IMG/VR virus record: IMGVR_UViG_3300031800_000784
Span: 1-31,009 of that record
From: a virus
Reading direction: 5' to 3' (one strand)
Length of the DNA stretch: 31,009 nt
Shown one piece after another: positions 14,627-23,800 of this stretch (position 1 is the first letter of the stretch; the number at the start of each line of letters is the position of its first letter). Below the pieces are notes generated by a model. That model was not told where the DNA came from. It saw only the letters and a program-made list of their open reading frames with translations, and ran no database searches. Made by a program: the position numbers and the translations under genes.

Positions 14627-15664
14627 ATGAAAACCAAAACTAAACAGTTATTTGTAGCAGTACTCGCAGGCATGGCAAGCAACTACGGTGTTGCATCAAT
14701 GAGCGAGCAATTTAACGTAGAGCCAACAACTGAACAGCGCTTATACGATGCAACCTATGAATCAGCTGAATTTTTACAGATGATCAACACCGCACTGGTA
14801 GACGACATTGTAGGCCAATCAGTGATCATGAGTGTAGACGGTGGCGTAACAGGCCGCGCCGGTGTAGAAACCGACAACACCAAAGAGCGCCAAACACGCG
14901 ACGTATCAGCACTAACAAAGCGCGAATACCGTTGTTACCCGGTAGAATGTGACATTCACATCACATGGAACAAAATGGACCAATGGTCAAAATTCACTGA
15001 TTTTCATCAGCGTTACCGTAATCATGTTCGCCAAGCAATTGCACTCGACATTATTAAAATTGGCTTTAATGGTACATCAGCTGCAAACACAACCGACATT
15101 GCAACAAACACCATGCTGCAAGACGTAAACATTGGTTGGTTACAACTGTTACGCCGCGATGCGCCAGAGCGAGTAATTACCGAAGGTGCAACACTTGGCG
15201 AAATCCGTATTGGTGCCGGTGGCGATTACGAAAACCTAGATCAAGCGGTGCACGACGCACTCCAAGGTATTCCAGTACATAAGCGTGTAAACATGGTGGC
15301 CATCATTGGCGACGAGCTATTAGCGAATGACAAAAACAAGCTGTACGCCAAACAAGCACACACGCCAAGTGAAAAAACTAAAATCGAATTGCAGCAAGTT
15401 ATCGACACTTACGGCGGCCTAGCTAGCTATAAAATTCCGTTCTTTCCAGAGCGCGGCATTTTAATTACCAGCTTTGAAAACCTAAGCCACTACGTGCAAG
15501 CAGGGTCAACCCGCACCCACGTAGAAGACAACGCCAAAAAGAAACGTGTTGAAGACTACCTATCACGCAACGATTGCTACTACGTCGAAGACCTTGAAAA
15601 AGCAATGTACTTCGAGTCAGCAAACATCAAGCTACCAAATGCGGCAGGCGACGCCTGGGTATAA
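14627..15664 (+). CDS. N: Major capsid protein, P2 gpN family
   Basis: 345 residues, matching the P2-type capsid family in length and motifs: MIVQVDGG-like VIMSVDGGVTGR (about 66-77), ECDIHITWNKMDQWSKF (about 107-123), and IALDIIKIGFNGTSAANTTD. The N-terminal 25-30 residues (Lys-rich, then a hydrophobic stretch) are probably removed by the gpO-like protease, as in P2. AGGAAAG lies before the ATG. A terminator-like hairpin follows, which could set capsid mRNA above downstream genes. Confidence 0.95.
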   Translation: MKTKTKQLFVAVLAGMASNYGVASMSEQFNVEPTTEQRLYDATYESAEFLQMINTALVDDIVGQSVIMSVDGGVTGRAGVETDNTKERQTRDVSALTKREYRCYPVECDIHITWNKMDQWSKFTDFHQRYRNHVRQAIALDIIKIGFNGTSAANTTDIATNTMLQDVNIGWLQLLRRDAPERVITEGATLGEIRIGAGGDYENLDQAVHDALQGIPVHKRVNMVAIIGDELLANDKNKLYAKQAHTPSEKTKIELQQVIDTYGGLASYKIPFFPERGILITSFENLSHYVQAGSTRTHVEDNAKKKRVEDYLSRNDCYYVEDLEKAMYFESANIKLPNAAGDAWV

Positions 15665-15686
15665 GTAGCTCGTAAAATTCCCAATT

Positions 15687-15726
15687 AGCCGACCTGTTTA
15701 CTCCAGTTTCTGAGTCGGCTTTTTTT
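15687..15726 (+). terminator. Terminator-like hairpin after capsid gene
   Basis: AGCCGAC (15687-15693) pairs with GTCGGCT (15714-15720), followed by six T. An alternative inner pairing ACTC/GAGT overlaps the stem. As the same operon continues, this is likely a partial terminator that raises the capsid-to-downstream ratio. Confidence 0.7.
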
Positions 15727-15750
15727 AACCAAATTAAAGAGTGTTTTTAA

Positions 15751-16494
15751 ATGAGCTTAGTCAAAAAATCATTAGCCAAAGCAGTAAGCAGTGTACCAAC
15801 TAGCAATGAAAAGCAAGCGCCAACGGCAGCGGCAACAGCCACTCAAGCCAACGCGCCAGCAAACAACACCGAGCAAAACGAGTACCCGTTTTTTGCAGCG
15901 GCTATCGAGTCCGACTTAGCTCAACTAAAAACATTTACCGACATTAGCGACAAAGCCAGCTACAAATCAGAAGCGCTACAGCGCAACGACTACCTAGGCT
16001 ACATCAACCGTTACCGCCTAAGCGGACAAAACCACCACAACAAAGTATTGGCATGGGTGTTTATTTGGCTAGTTGATTTAAAACGCTGGGATGCAGTGTT
16101 AGAGCTATTGCCATTACTCATTGAGCAAAAGCAACCACTGCCAACCGTGTTTAATACCAAGCATTGGCCTGCGTTCGTTATCGACCAACTCTACGACGAC
16201 GCAAATTACTACCTAACAGAATCAAAGCAGCAAGGCCTGTACGACATCGGCTTTATCCTGCACCGCTTAATTTACGTAGTTAAAAACCAAGACTGGGCAG
16301 GGTTAGAAGTAGTGGGCGGCAAGCTTTACGCAATAGCTGCAAAAGTAAATAAAGCACAGCTCAACCTAGGCAACGCACTTTACTTTGCAGAAATGGCCCA
16401 ATCCATTAACGACAAAGCAGGCGTTAAAACCCTGCTAAAAGAATTGCAAAAAATGATTAAACCAGCGGAGCCAGAGCAGCAAACCGCTAACTAG
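15751..16494 (+). CDS. M: Small terminase subunit, P2 gpM family
   Basis: 247 residues. An Ala/Thr/Asn-rich N-terminal arm (about 12-45) precedes an all-helical core with LAQLKTFTDISDKASYKSEAL-type sequence and KVLAWVFIWLVDLKRWD (about 98-114), the signature of the P2 M/Phage_terminase endonuclease subunit. It recognises phage DNA and works with the large subunit. The gene order O-N-M-L is conserved with P2. Confidence 0.9.
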   Translation: MSLVKKSLAKAVSSVPTSNEKQAPTAAATATQANAPANNTEQNEYPFFAAAIESDLAQLKTFTDISDKASYKSEALQRNDYLGYINRYRLSGQNHHNKVLAWVFIWLVDLKRWDAVLELLPLLIEQKQPLPTVFNTKHWPAFVIDQLYDDANYYLTESKQQGLYDIGFILHRLIYVVKNQDWAGLEVVGGKLYAIAAKVNKAQLNLGNALYFAEMAQSINDKAGVKTLLKELQKMIKPAEPEQQTAN

Positions 16495-16505
16495 CTCCAA
16501 CGCCA

Positions 16506-16567
16506 GCGGGCAACTTAGCACAACGTTAGCATTACTTGCTTAACGCGCGTGACTAAGTGGCGCCCGC
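16506..16567. repeat. Nested hairpin between M and L genes
   Basis: GCGGGC (16506-16511) pairs with GCCCGC (16562-16567) and ACTTAG (16513-16518) with CTAAGT (16553-16558). Inside lies CGTTAGC against GCTTAACG (16524-16530 with 16538-16545). No T-run follows, so it is not a standard terminator. It lies in the leader before the L gene start and could be an mRNA-stability or processing element. Confidence 0.5.
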
Positions 16568-16601
16568 ACCCAATTTAATGTGTGTATTTTACAGGTGCAA
16601 T

Positions 16602-17039
16602 ATGAACTTAAGCGGTATGCCACAAGCAGATTTACAAAGCGTCAATGTGATCATTGAAGCCAGCGGCTATTACCCAGCGCTAAGCACCGCCCATTTTATT
16701 GAGCACTACGCAATAGCCCAAGAGTACGCCAGCAAAAGCGACGTACTGCTAGAAAAGCTGCTTTACGCACAAGCCGAAATTAACCAAGAGCTAGCAAATA
16801 CACAGCTTACTAATGGCCAAACGTTAAGCGCCGCGCAAGGCCTGTTTTATAAGCGCGCAGTTTACAGCAAAGCAAAAGCCAGTTTGCTGGTATCAAAGCT
16901 AGGCAGCACGCACCGCGACAGCGCAACAGCACAAAGCCAAGCGGCAATAGACAACCACGAACATTGGTTAAGAGAAAGTATAAACGCCATGCGCCAGCTG
17001 CAAGGCCTAAGCCCAAATTTAACGGTAGAGCTACTATGA
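16602..17039 (+). CDS. L: Head completion protein, P2 gpL family
   Basis: 145 residues from the ATG at 16602, which has AGGTG upstream; a longer GTG frame from 16557 would start in the hairpin region and is less likely. The pattern YYPALSTAHFIEHYAIAQ...DVLLEKLLYAQAEINQEL matches gpL, a connector-type protein that caps the DNA-filled head before tail joining. Its stop overlaps the next start (ATGA). Confidence 0.88.
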   Translation: MNLSGMPQADLQSVNVIIEASGYYPALSTAHFIEHYAIAQEYASKSDVLLEKLLYAQAEINQELANTQLTNGQTLSAAQGLFYKRAVYSKAKASLLVSKLGSTHRDSATAQSQAAIDNHEHWLRESINAMRQLQGLSPNLTVELL

Positions 17040-17509
17040 GCCAAAGCAAAATAGCAAAGCTTAAGCAGCATTTAGCAACCGCAGAATACCAAGGCCGCAA
17101 CCTAGCGCTAAGCACCCAGTTCGACAGCTGGATAGAAGGCGGCCGCATAGAGCCAAGCAGTAAAACCATTAACGGCAACGGCCTATTGGCCGCAAGGTTT
17201 TATTACTCAGGGGTGATCAGCATAAACCCATGCGCAGCACCCGCAGCACTTATTTGTGCCTTTGCGTCATTTTGGTTGCAAAACAACGGCGGGCGATACG
17301 ACAGCACCGACATTGAATTTAGCGCCGACGTTAACGACGACAACAGCAACGAAGTAGAGCTAACAATAAATCAGCTATGCGAAGACATAGAGCTAATACA
17401 AGCGCCCAGCGGCCCGTTTGAATTTAACGGCAACCGTTACGACTTTGGCGAGCAAAGCCTGTGGATAGCCGAAGCGTTCACACTTGAAGGTCAAGTAAAC
17501 CGTGCTTAA
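17036..17509 (+). CDS. R: Tail completion protein, P2 gpR family
   Basis: 157 residues from the ATG at 17036 (overlapping ATGA). YSGVISINPCAAPAALICAF, a WLQNN segment and then FSADVNDDNSNEVELTINQL (about 95-119) follow the gpR pattern of two short strands, a Trp-Leu helix and an acidic Asp/Asn stretch. It helps join tail and head. A longer upstream frame has no ribosome site and is rejected. Confidence 0.85.
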   Translation: MSQSKIAKLKQHLATAEYQGRNLALSTQFDSWIEGGRIEPSSKTINGNGLLAARFYYSGVISINPCAAPAALICAFASFWLQNNGGRYDSTDIEFSADVNDDNSNEVELTINQLCEDIELIQAPSGPFEFNGNRYDFGEQSLWIAEAFTLEGQVNRA

Positions 17510-18134
17510 TCTCAAGTTTGACGAAGGTCGCAGCAAAGAGCAGTTAGCATTTTTGCAGCTTAAGCCGCAAAAGCGCCGCAACATATTGCGCAGCGCAATA
17601 CGTGCAGCAAACAAAAGCAGTAAAGAGCGCATTACCAGGCAAAGTGATTTAGCGGGTAAAAAATGGCAAGGCCGCGCCAACGGCAAAAAAAAGAAAATGC
17701 TAACAAAGCTAAAGCGCAACATGAAAGTGCGCTACGGCGCAAATAGCGCAAGCGTATATTTTAAAGGTGGCAACAGCGGAAAAATAGCCCGCGCCCACCA
17801 AGAGGGCATAAGCCTAGATGCAGGTAAGCCCAAAAGCAGCACCGCACAAAATAAAGAGGGCCCAGCCACACGCAACTTGGCCCGCGCATTAATAGCCGAG
17901 GGTTACAAAATACCGCGCGGCAAAGGTAAGGGCAGTAAGCGCCCCAGTATTAAATGGATAACAAACAATTTAAGCATTAACCAAGCAGGGTTTTTACTGC
18001 GCGAATTAAAGGGCAGCTCAGGTAAAAGCAGTTGGAAAATTGATTTACCTGCCCGCTCCTTTTTGGGGCAAACGGTAGCCGAGCAAAAAGAGCAAATGAA
18101 TTTTATTTTAAACAAAGCTATGCAAGTGGCGTAG
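17502..18134 (+). CDS. S: Tail completion/virion morphogenesis protein, P2 gpS family
   Basis: 210 residues with a GTG start overlapping the end of the R-like gene by 8 nt. The basic N-terminal part (KRRNILRSAIRAANKSSKERI) and KKMLTKLKRNMKVRYGANSASVYF match the virion morphogenesis (gpS) family. Its C-terminal region is very basic. It is longer than P2 gpS; the extra length lies in the basic middle part. It acts in tail completion. Confidence 0.85.
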   Translation: MLNLKFDEGRSKEQLAFLQLKPQKRRNILRSAIRAANKSSKERITRQSDLAGKKWQGRANGKKKKMLTKLKRNMKVRYGANSASVYFKGGNSGKIARAHQEGISLDAGKPKSSTAQNKEGPATRNLARALIAEGYKIPRGKGKGSKRPSIKWITNNLSINQAGFLLRELKGSSGKSSWKIDLPARSFLGQTVAEQKEQMNFILNKAMQVA

Positions 18135-18155
18135 CGCAAAGCAAAAGGAACGACC

Positions 18156-19256
18156 ATGGCACAAGGTAAAGTATCCGTTGCCGCCATTCAAACAGGCAGC
18201 GGCGCTACAAAACAGGTAGAACGCACCGTATTGTTCATCGGCATAGCGCCAGAAAACAACGGCAAAATTCTACCCATTAATGCACAAAGCGACTTTGATG
18301 CTGAGTTTGGCGCAGCCGACTCACCGTTAAAAACCCAAGTTAAAGCATGGCAGCGCAACGGCGACGACCTAGTAAGTGGTTATGCAATAGCGCACGCAAT
18401 CGACGCAGACGTAATGGCGCTTATTGACGAAGCAATGGATCAAGACGTAAGCCCCGAAATCATTGTTATTTGTACGCCAGTAGCAGGTAAAGCCGAAGTA
18501 GAAAGCTACCAAGCAAAAGCGCTTGAAATACTATCAAGCCTTGCGCGTCGCGTACGCTTTTTAATAGCAGCGCCAGGGCTAACCGAACTACAAAATTGGT
18601 CTGATTTAGTAACGGCATTACAGCCAATCACCGATGGCGTAGTCGCTGATCGCGTAGGTGTAGTGCCATTGCTATTTGGCGACGAACTAGGCGCAGTAAC
18701 AGGCCGCTTATGTAAAAGTGCAGTCACTATTGCCGATAGCCCAATGCGAGTGCTTACGGGTGCAATGTCACTCATGCCGCATCCGGTAGACGCCGCAGGC
18801 AAACCGCTAACCAACTCAACCACCGCCGCACTAGACGCACTGCGCTTTAGTTGCACCCAGTTTTACCCAGACTTCGACGGCACATATTTTGGCGACGTAA
18901 ACATGCTAGATGCAGAAGGCGGCGACTTTCAGCAAATCGAAACAGGCCGCATTGTCGACAAGGCCGCACGCGACGTGCGCATTATTGCCATTCAAAACAT
19001 TAAAAACCGCCGCTTAAATAACAGCACCAGTGGTATTGAATTTGGCAAGCGTGTGATGGGTAAACCCCTGCGCGAAATGGCGCGCTCAATTAACATTGGT
19101 GCCGACAAGTTCCCAGGCTTAATTGATGCGCCAAAAGACGACAGCATCAACCTTACATTTATGGACGCGCGCACATTACAAGTCGTGCTTAAAGTAAAAC
19201 CGATTGATTCCCCGAGCACCATTATTGTTGGGATCATGTTAGACGACGCAGAATAG
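18156..19256 (+). CDS. FI: Tail sheath protein (DUF2586 type, gpFI role)
   Basis: 366 residues. The N-terminal KVSVAAIQTGSGATKQVERTVLFIGIAP is followed by a Rossmann-like segment (PEIIVICTPV, about 109-118) and the late IAIQNIKNRRLNNSTSGIEFG (about 278-298). This is the HP1/K139-like sheath family annotated DUF2586 rather than the classic P2 FI sequence. It is followed by the tube gene, the standard sheath-tube order. It forms the contractile outer layer of the tail. AAAAGGAACG lies before the ATG. Confidence 0.85.
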   Translation: MAQGKVSVAAIQTGSGATKQVERTVLFIGIAPENNGKILPINAQSDFDAEFGAADSPLKTQVKAWQRNGDDLVSGYAIAHAIDADVMALIDEAMDQDVSPEIIVICTPVAGKAEVESYQAKALEILSSLARRVRFLIAAPGLTELQNWSDLVTALQPITDGVVADRVGVVPLLFGDELGAVTGRLCKSAVTIADSPMRVLTGAMSLMPHPVDAAGKPLTNSTTAALDALRFSCTQFYPDFDGTYFGDVNMLDAEGGDFQQIETGRIVDKAARDVRIIAIQNIKNRRLNNSTSGIEFGKRVMGKPLREMARSINIGADKFPGLIDAPKDDSINLTFMDARTLQVVLKVKPIDSPSTIIVGIMLDDAE

Positions 19257-19266
19257 GAGCGCGAAC

Positions 19267-19716
19267 ATGCAAAAAGTATTAGGCGGTAAGGATTTTGACA
19301 TCTTCATTGGTAGTTCAATGGTGCATGTCATGGAAGCCACAGTAAAAATTACCGACGGCCGCACGGTAAAAAAAGTGCGCGGTATACCAAAAGGCTTTAT
19401 CGACGGCGACGTAGAAGGCGAAGTAACCCTAAAGCTCGATCACGAAAACTGGCTAATTGTGCAAGCGCAAGCGGAAAAGGCAGGTAGCTGGAAAGGCATT
19501 GAGCCGTTCGACGTAGCATTTAACGCCGAAGTAGCCGCAGGCAAAAAGAACATTGAAGCGTTTGGCTGCCTACCGCAACTAGACGAAATTTTAAACATTA
19601 AAGCCGACGGCGGCGAAGAAGACACAACATCAATTAAGTGTCCGGTTACCAGCCCAGACTTTGTAAAAATTAACGGCGTGCCGTACCTAACATCTGACGA
19701 AGTGAGAGACTTGTAA
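19267..19716 (+). CDS. FII: Tail tube protein (DUF2597 type, gpFII role)
   Basis: 149 residues. GGKDFDIFIGSSMVHVMEATVKITDGR at the start, GVPKGFIDGDVEGEV-type motif (GIPKGFIDGDVEGEVTLKLD, about 38-57) and CPVTSPDFVKINGVPYL at the end are typical of the DUF2597 tube family next to DUF2586 sheath genes. It forms the inner tube. TAGGAGCGAAC precedes the ATG. Its stop overlaps the next start. Confidence 0.85.
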   Translation: MQKVLGGKDFDIFIGSSMVHVMEATVKITDGRTVKKVRGIPKGFIDGDVEGEVTLKLDHENWLIVQAQAEKAGSWKGIEPFDVAFNAEVAAGKKNIEAFGCLPQLDEILNIKADGGEEDTTSIKCPVTSPDFVKINGVPYLTSDEVRDL

Positions 19717-20345
19717 TGACCAAAGCCATTCGCAAACTAACTGCCGCAACACTGCTAAGCACATTAAAGGCCTGCGGCTACCGCGTGTTCGAGGGCGAAT
19801 TAAACCTAAATATTATAGGTATTCGTCACAACAACACACGCGCCAATACCTTTAACGATGTTATTTGTGTGCTGTATCAGCAAGGCGGCGAATGGCAATT
19901 AAAGCAATACAAAGCAACCACAGACGCCGGTATTTACTGGCGTCAAAACCCAATGAACATAGATGGCACCGCGGTCCTAATTGCAGGGCAGCATAAAAGT
20001 TTATGGAAGTTGGGTTATCACCAGGGCAAATACCGCGCCCTAGTGCAGCACAAACCTGTTGTTGTCCTACGCGACAACGACAAAAACACCGAGTTAGACA
20101 CGGAAGTCACACCACAAGCCGAGCTACAGCAAGGTTACTTTGGCATTAACTGCCACCGCGCAAACAGCAAAACCACATCAACCCAAGTTGATAAATGGTC
20201 AGCAGGTTGCCAAGTGCTAGCCAACCCAAACGACTTTAACGAGCTTATTGCTTTGTGTGACCAATCAGCAGCCAAGTACGGCCCATATTTTAGCTACACA
20301 CTGCTAGACCAAGCAGACATTAAAAAACCAACAGAGAGTAAATAA
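19716..20345 (+). CDS. Candidate endolysin (L,D-transpeptidase/peptidase-like)
   Basis: 209 residues. The motif YFGINCHRA (His147) followed 15 residues later by WSAGCQV (Ser162, Gly164, Cys165, Gln166) resembles His...Ser-x-Gly-Cys cores of YkuD-like or DUF5675-like peptidoglycan enzymes. The upstream IGIRHNN segment is conserved-looking too. No signal peptide is seen, so export would depend on a holin. It lies between tail tube and tail chaperone, where HP1-like phages place lysis genes. It could instead be a tail-associated cell-wall enzyme. The call is moderate, from motif only. Confidence 0.55.
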   Translation: MTKAIRKLTAATLLSTLKACGYRVFEGELNLNIIGIRHNNTRANTFNDVICVLYQQGGEWQLKQYKATTDAGIYWRQNPMNIDGTAVLIAGQHKSLWKLGYHQGKYRALVQHKPVVVLRDNDKNTELDTEVTPQAELQQGYFGINCHRANSKTTSTQVDKWSAGCQVLANPNDFNELIALCDQSAAKYGPYFSYTLLDQADIKKPTESK

Positions 20346-20347
20346 TC

Positions 20348-20635
20348 ATGGCGTTCGAGAAAAAAATCACATTAGAAACACCGGTAGGCGAAATTACATT
20401 TAACGTAAACGCAAGCGATTACAACAAATACATAAACTCTACGCAGCCAAACAACAAAGTGCAGCCAGCCACTAACTTTGTATTAAACACCGTAGTGCAA
20501 GAAGACGCTAAAAAACTAAAAGAGCTAGTGCAACAGCCAGGCGCCGCATTATTTTTAGTGGGTGCAATTGTTGAAGAATACCAACCGGAGTTTAATTTCA
20601 CCGTAAAAAAATCGAAGACCGAGCCAAGCAAATAG
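20348..20635 (+). CDS. E: Tail assembly chaperone, gpE role
   Basis: 95 residues, small and acidic-basic mixed, positioned directly before the tape measure, where P2 gene E lies. The start MAFEKKITLETPVGEITFNV is typical of these chaperones. It binds tape measure before tube assembly. A -1 slippery site near its 3' end leads to the longer E-E' form. Confidence 0.82.
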   Translation: MAFEKKITLETPVGEITFNVNASDYNKYINSTQPNNKVQPATNFVLNTVVQEDAKKLKELVQQPGAALFLVGAIVEEYQPEFNFTVKKSKTEPSK

Positions 20636-20799
20636 GCAAGTCTCGGTTAGATCAGCTACAGGCATACCACGCCAAGTATTTTGGCGCGGTTACCGCCACC
20701 CAAGAGAGCCTAGCGCAAGCGCTATATCTCGAAACGCAGCAGCAAGAAAACTTTGTAGTTGCTGTAAATAACGGCATATGCCAAGCACTAAGTGAGTAA
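20348..20799 (+). CDS. E-E' tail chaperone, made by -1 ribosomal frameshift
   Basis: The heptamer A AAA AAA at 20605-20611 is in the zero frame of gene E (codons AAA AAA at 20606-20611). A -1 slip continues with ATC at 20611 and reads 62 further codons (starting IEDRAKQIGKSRLDQLQAYH) to TAA at 20797-20799, giving a 150-residue fusion (88 + 62). The open extension fills the otherwise unexplained gap before the tape measure. P2 uses the same E/E' strategy. The frameshift is strongly implied by sequence but unproven here. Confidence 0.82.
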
Positions 20800-20803
20800 T
20801 GTA

Positions 20804-23800
20804 ATGGCCACGCTCAGCAAGTTAGACAAGCTTAATTATTCAATCGGCATCATCGACAAAGTGACGGGTCCGGTTAATAAAGTCATGGCTAAAATTAATC
20901 AGCTGAGCCAGCAAACAGCCGCCGCGCAAGATCAGATGATGCGCGGCGCAGCCACGGCCGTTGGTGGTGGTTACGCACTGGCTAAATCACTAGCTCCCGC
21001 AATTGATCACGTTGCAGCATTAGGCGAAGTGCAATCACTTGGCGTTGCCGACGACGCATTGCAAAAGCTAACCAAAACATCATACGAATTTGGCTTTCAG
21101 TTCGGTGGCAACTCTGCCGAGTTTGTGCGCAGTGCATACGATATTCAATCAGCCATTGCCGGACTAACGGGCGATGAGCTATCAGAATTTACTAAAACAT
21201 CAAACATACTAGCGGTAGCAACCAAGGCCGACGCGGCCACCATTACCAGCTACATGGGCACCATGTATGGCATATTCGAAAAAACAGCTAACAAAATGGG
21301 CAAGTCTAATTGGGTAAACCAAATAGCAGGCCAAACCGCCACCGCAGTACAGCTTTACAAAACCACCGGTGCAGAAATGCAAGCGGCGTTTTCAAACCTT
21401 GGCGCAACTGCAACAAATATTGGCCTAAGCTCAGCCCAACAATTTGCCCTAGTGGGCGAGTTACAGCTAGTTGCTAAGTCGGGTTCGGTTGCGGGCACGC
21501 AAGCCGCATCGTTATTACAAGGGATTGGCAAGGCACAAGAAGCGTTAGGCATAGAATTAACCGCCGACAATGGCGATATGCTTGCAATAGACGTAGTGCT
21601 AGGGCGTATTAACAACCGTCTATCATCGTTGGGTTCTGTTGCGCGCGGCGACGTGCTAACGCAAATATTTGGTAAACAAGGTGCAAAAGCGGTTGATGTG
21701 CTCAGCACCAAAGTCGATAAATTAAAAGACGGTATTAACGTTTTTGAAAACGTGCAAGACAACTCAAAAGCGGCAGAAATGGCAAACATCATCGCGAGCC
21801 CGTGGGATAGGCTAGGCGGCTCATTTAATGCCGCAGCCACAGCAATGGGTAACCGCTTGTTGCCAGTGGTAGAGCCATTTGTAGAGGTGCTTGCATCAAT
21901 GTTTGCGGGCATCGTTTCGCTAACCGAAGAGTTTCCATTTTTATCAAGCGTGATCGCAACCGCAGTAGTGGGCGTAGTTGCGCTAATGACCGCCTTCGGT
22001 ATAGCCACCTTTGCAATGGGGCTCTATAACTACGCTACAAAAATAGGCATCACGCTTGCTAACGCACAAATTATTGTAAACAAGCTTTGGCTTGCATCAC
22101 TTTGGGCATTGCGTGTACTAGGCTTTTTATCGCTTATTGCCACAGTAAGCGCAGCCGCTATTGCCTTTGGTGTATTCAAAACAGCCATGCTTGCAGGCCA
22201 AGCGGCCACCTGGCTATTTAACGCAGCACTTTGGGCAAACCCATTAACGTGGATTGTTATAGCAGCTGTTGCATTAATCGCCGCTGTTGCCGCACTTATC
22301 TATTATTTTGACGACATAACCGCCGCATTTAATGAGTGGGCGGAAAGTTCAACCGTGTTTAAATACCTTAAAGTTGCGTTCGATCTACTAACGCTGCCAC
22401 TGCAATTGGTGTGGCGGCTAATAAAAACAATAGCCGTAGGAGTGTACGATTTTTTTGCGCCCGCATTTTCAGCAATCAGCAGCGTGGTTATGGGCATGGT
22501 TAACGCCATAGGCTCAGCGTTTTCGTATGTGGGTAATTTACTGTTCAGCTTTGGCGGCGCCATCACCGGGTTTTTCTCAGGCATGGGGAGTTCTGTATCA
22601 GGGTTTTTCACCGGAATTTGGCAAAGCGCAGTCGACATAATTGAATCGCTAATAAATTATTTAACCGAAACGTTCGGCTTTTTGGGCGACTTTTTCACCG
22701 GCATAGCCAGCGGCATCAGTGGAATATTTGACGGCGTAAGTAGCTTTATTTCAGCCATCGCCGACAACGGCGTATTAAACTCGGTTATCTCGTTTTTCTC
22801 AGACGACGAGCCAGCAAAAGTATCAAACAAAGTTGAGCAGGTAACCCAAGCAGTTCAGCCGCAAACAATGGTTATGCAAAGTGCCGACCAGGCTTACAGC
22901 CGCGACTATGGCCAAAGCGTTGTCAGCAAAGCAAACGCACCAGCTCAGCAAGCAAGCTCGCAGTATGTAGCACCAAGCAGCCCTGTAAATTATGCAGCAG
23001 CTAGAGTAACAACCATTACCGCAACCGAAGAAATGCGCAAGCAGGCATTGGCAGAGCAAGCAGCAGCAAACGACCCTGCTTATTCAGCCCAACCAAAAGT
23101 AATGACCGAGCGTGAAGCAGCGCAAGCCGCCTTTAAATTTACTAGCCAGCGCTTACCAGCAGTGCCAACCGACACCACAGCACCGTTAAATTTACAGGCG
23201 CAAGCACGCAGCCAAGCATTAATAAATAACGCGTTCTCAAGCGAGCAAAACAACGCAGTAACTAACAGCGCAGTAACTAGCAGCGCTACTAGCACTGCAA
23301 TTAATGAAGCGGTAAATAGCAGTGTAAATAACGCTACGCAAAACAGCTTAGCGCCAGCGGCCATAGCTGCCCAACCAAAAGTAATGACCGAGCGTGAAGC
23401 AGCGCAAGCCGCCTTTAAATTTACTAGCCAGCGCTTACCAGCAGTGCCAACCGACACCACAGCACCGTTAAATTTACAGGCGCAAGCACGTAGCCAAGCA
23501 TTAATAAATAACGCGTTCTCAAGCGAGCAAAACAACGCAGTAACTAACAGCGCAATTAGCGCCGCTCAAAACAACGCAGCACCAATGACTACAAACACAG
23601 TTAGCAATATTACTAACGCGGCAAATTCGCCTGTTTATAGCCCTAAGCAAGCCCAATTGGTAAGCGTTAACCAAGGCGCAGCACCAGAGCCAGCATTGCC
23701 CAGCGTAAAAACAGATCGGGTAATTACTAACACAGCCAGCAACAGCGCAGAAAAAGCACAGCAAATTAGCGCAGAACAACAGGCCACTGCATATAAGCCA

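Noticed and set aside
16506-16567. Integron attC-like site, as the hairpin contains AAC and CGTTA/TAACG arms
   Set aside because: The outer arms do not have the paired RYYYAAC and GTTRRRY core sites, and no integron gene is nearby.
21355-22008. A 217-codon open frame on the minus strand within the tape measure gene
   Set aside because: Antisense shadow of a long, well-supported gene; no ribosome site or independent family resemblance.
23080-23535. Minus-strand frame with a repeated Cys/Ala-rich protein
   Set aside because: It merely mirrors the duplicated 186-bp segment of the tape measure.
23087-23554. CRISPR-like repeat array
   Set aside because: Only two long coding copies, in phase, within one reading frame; no short repeats, spacers or cas genes.
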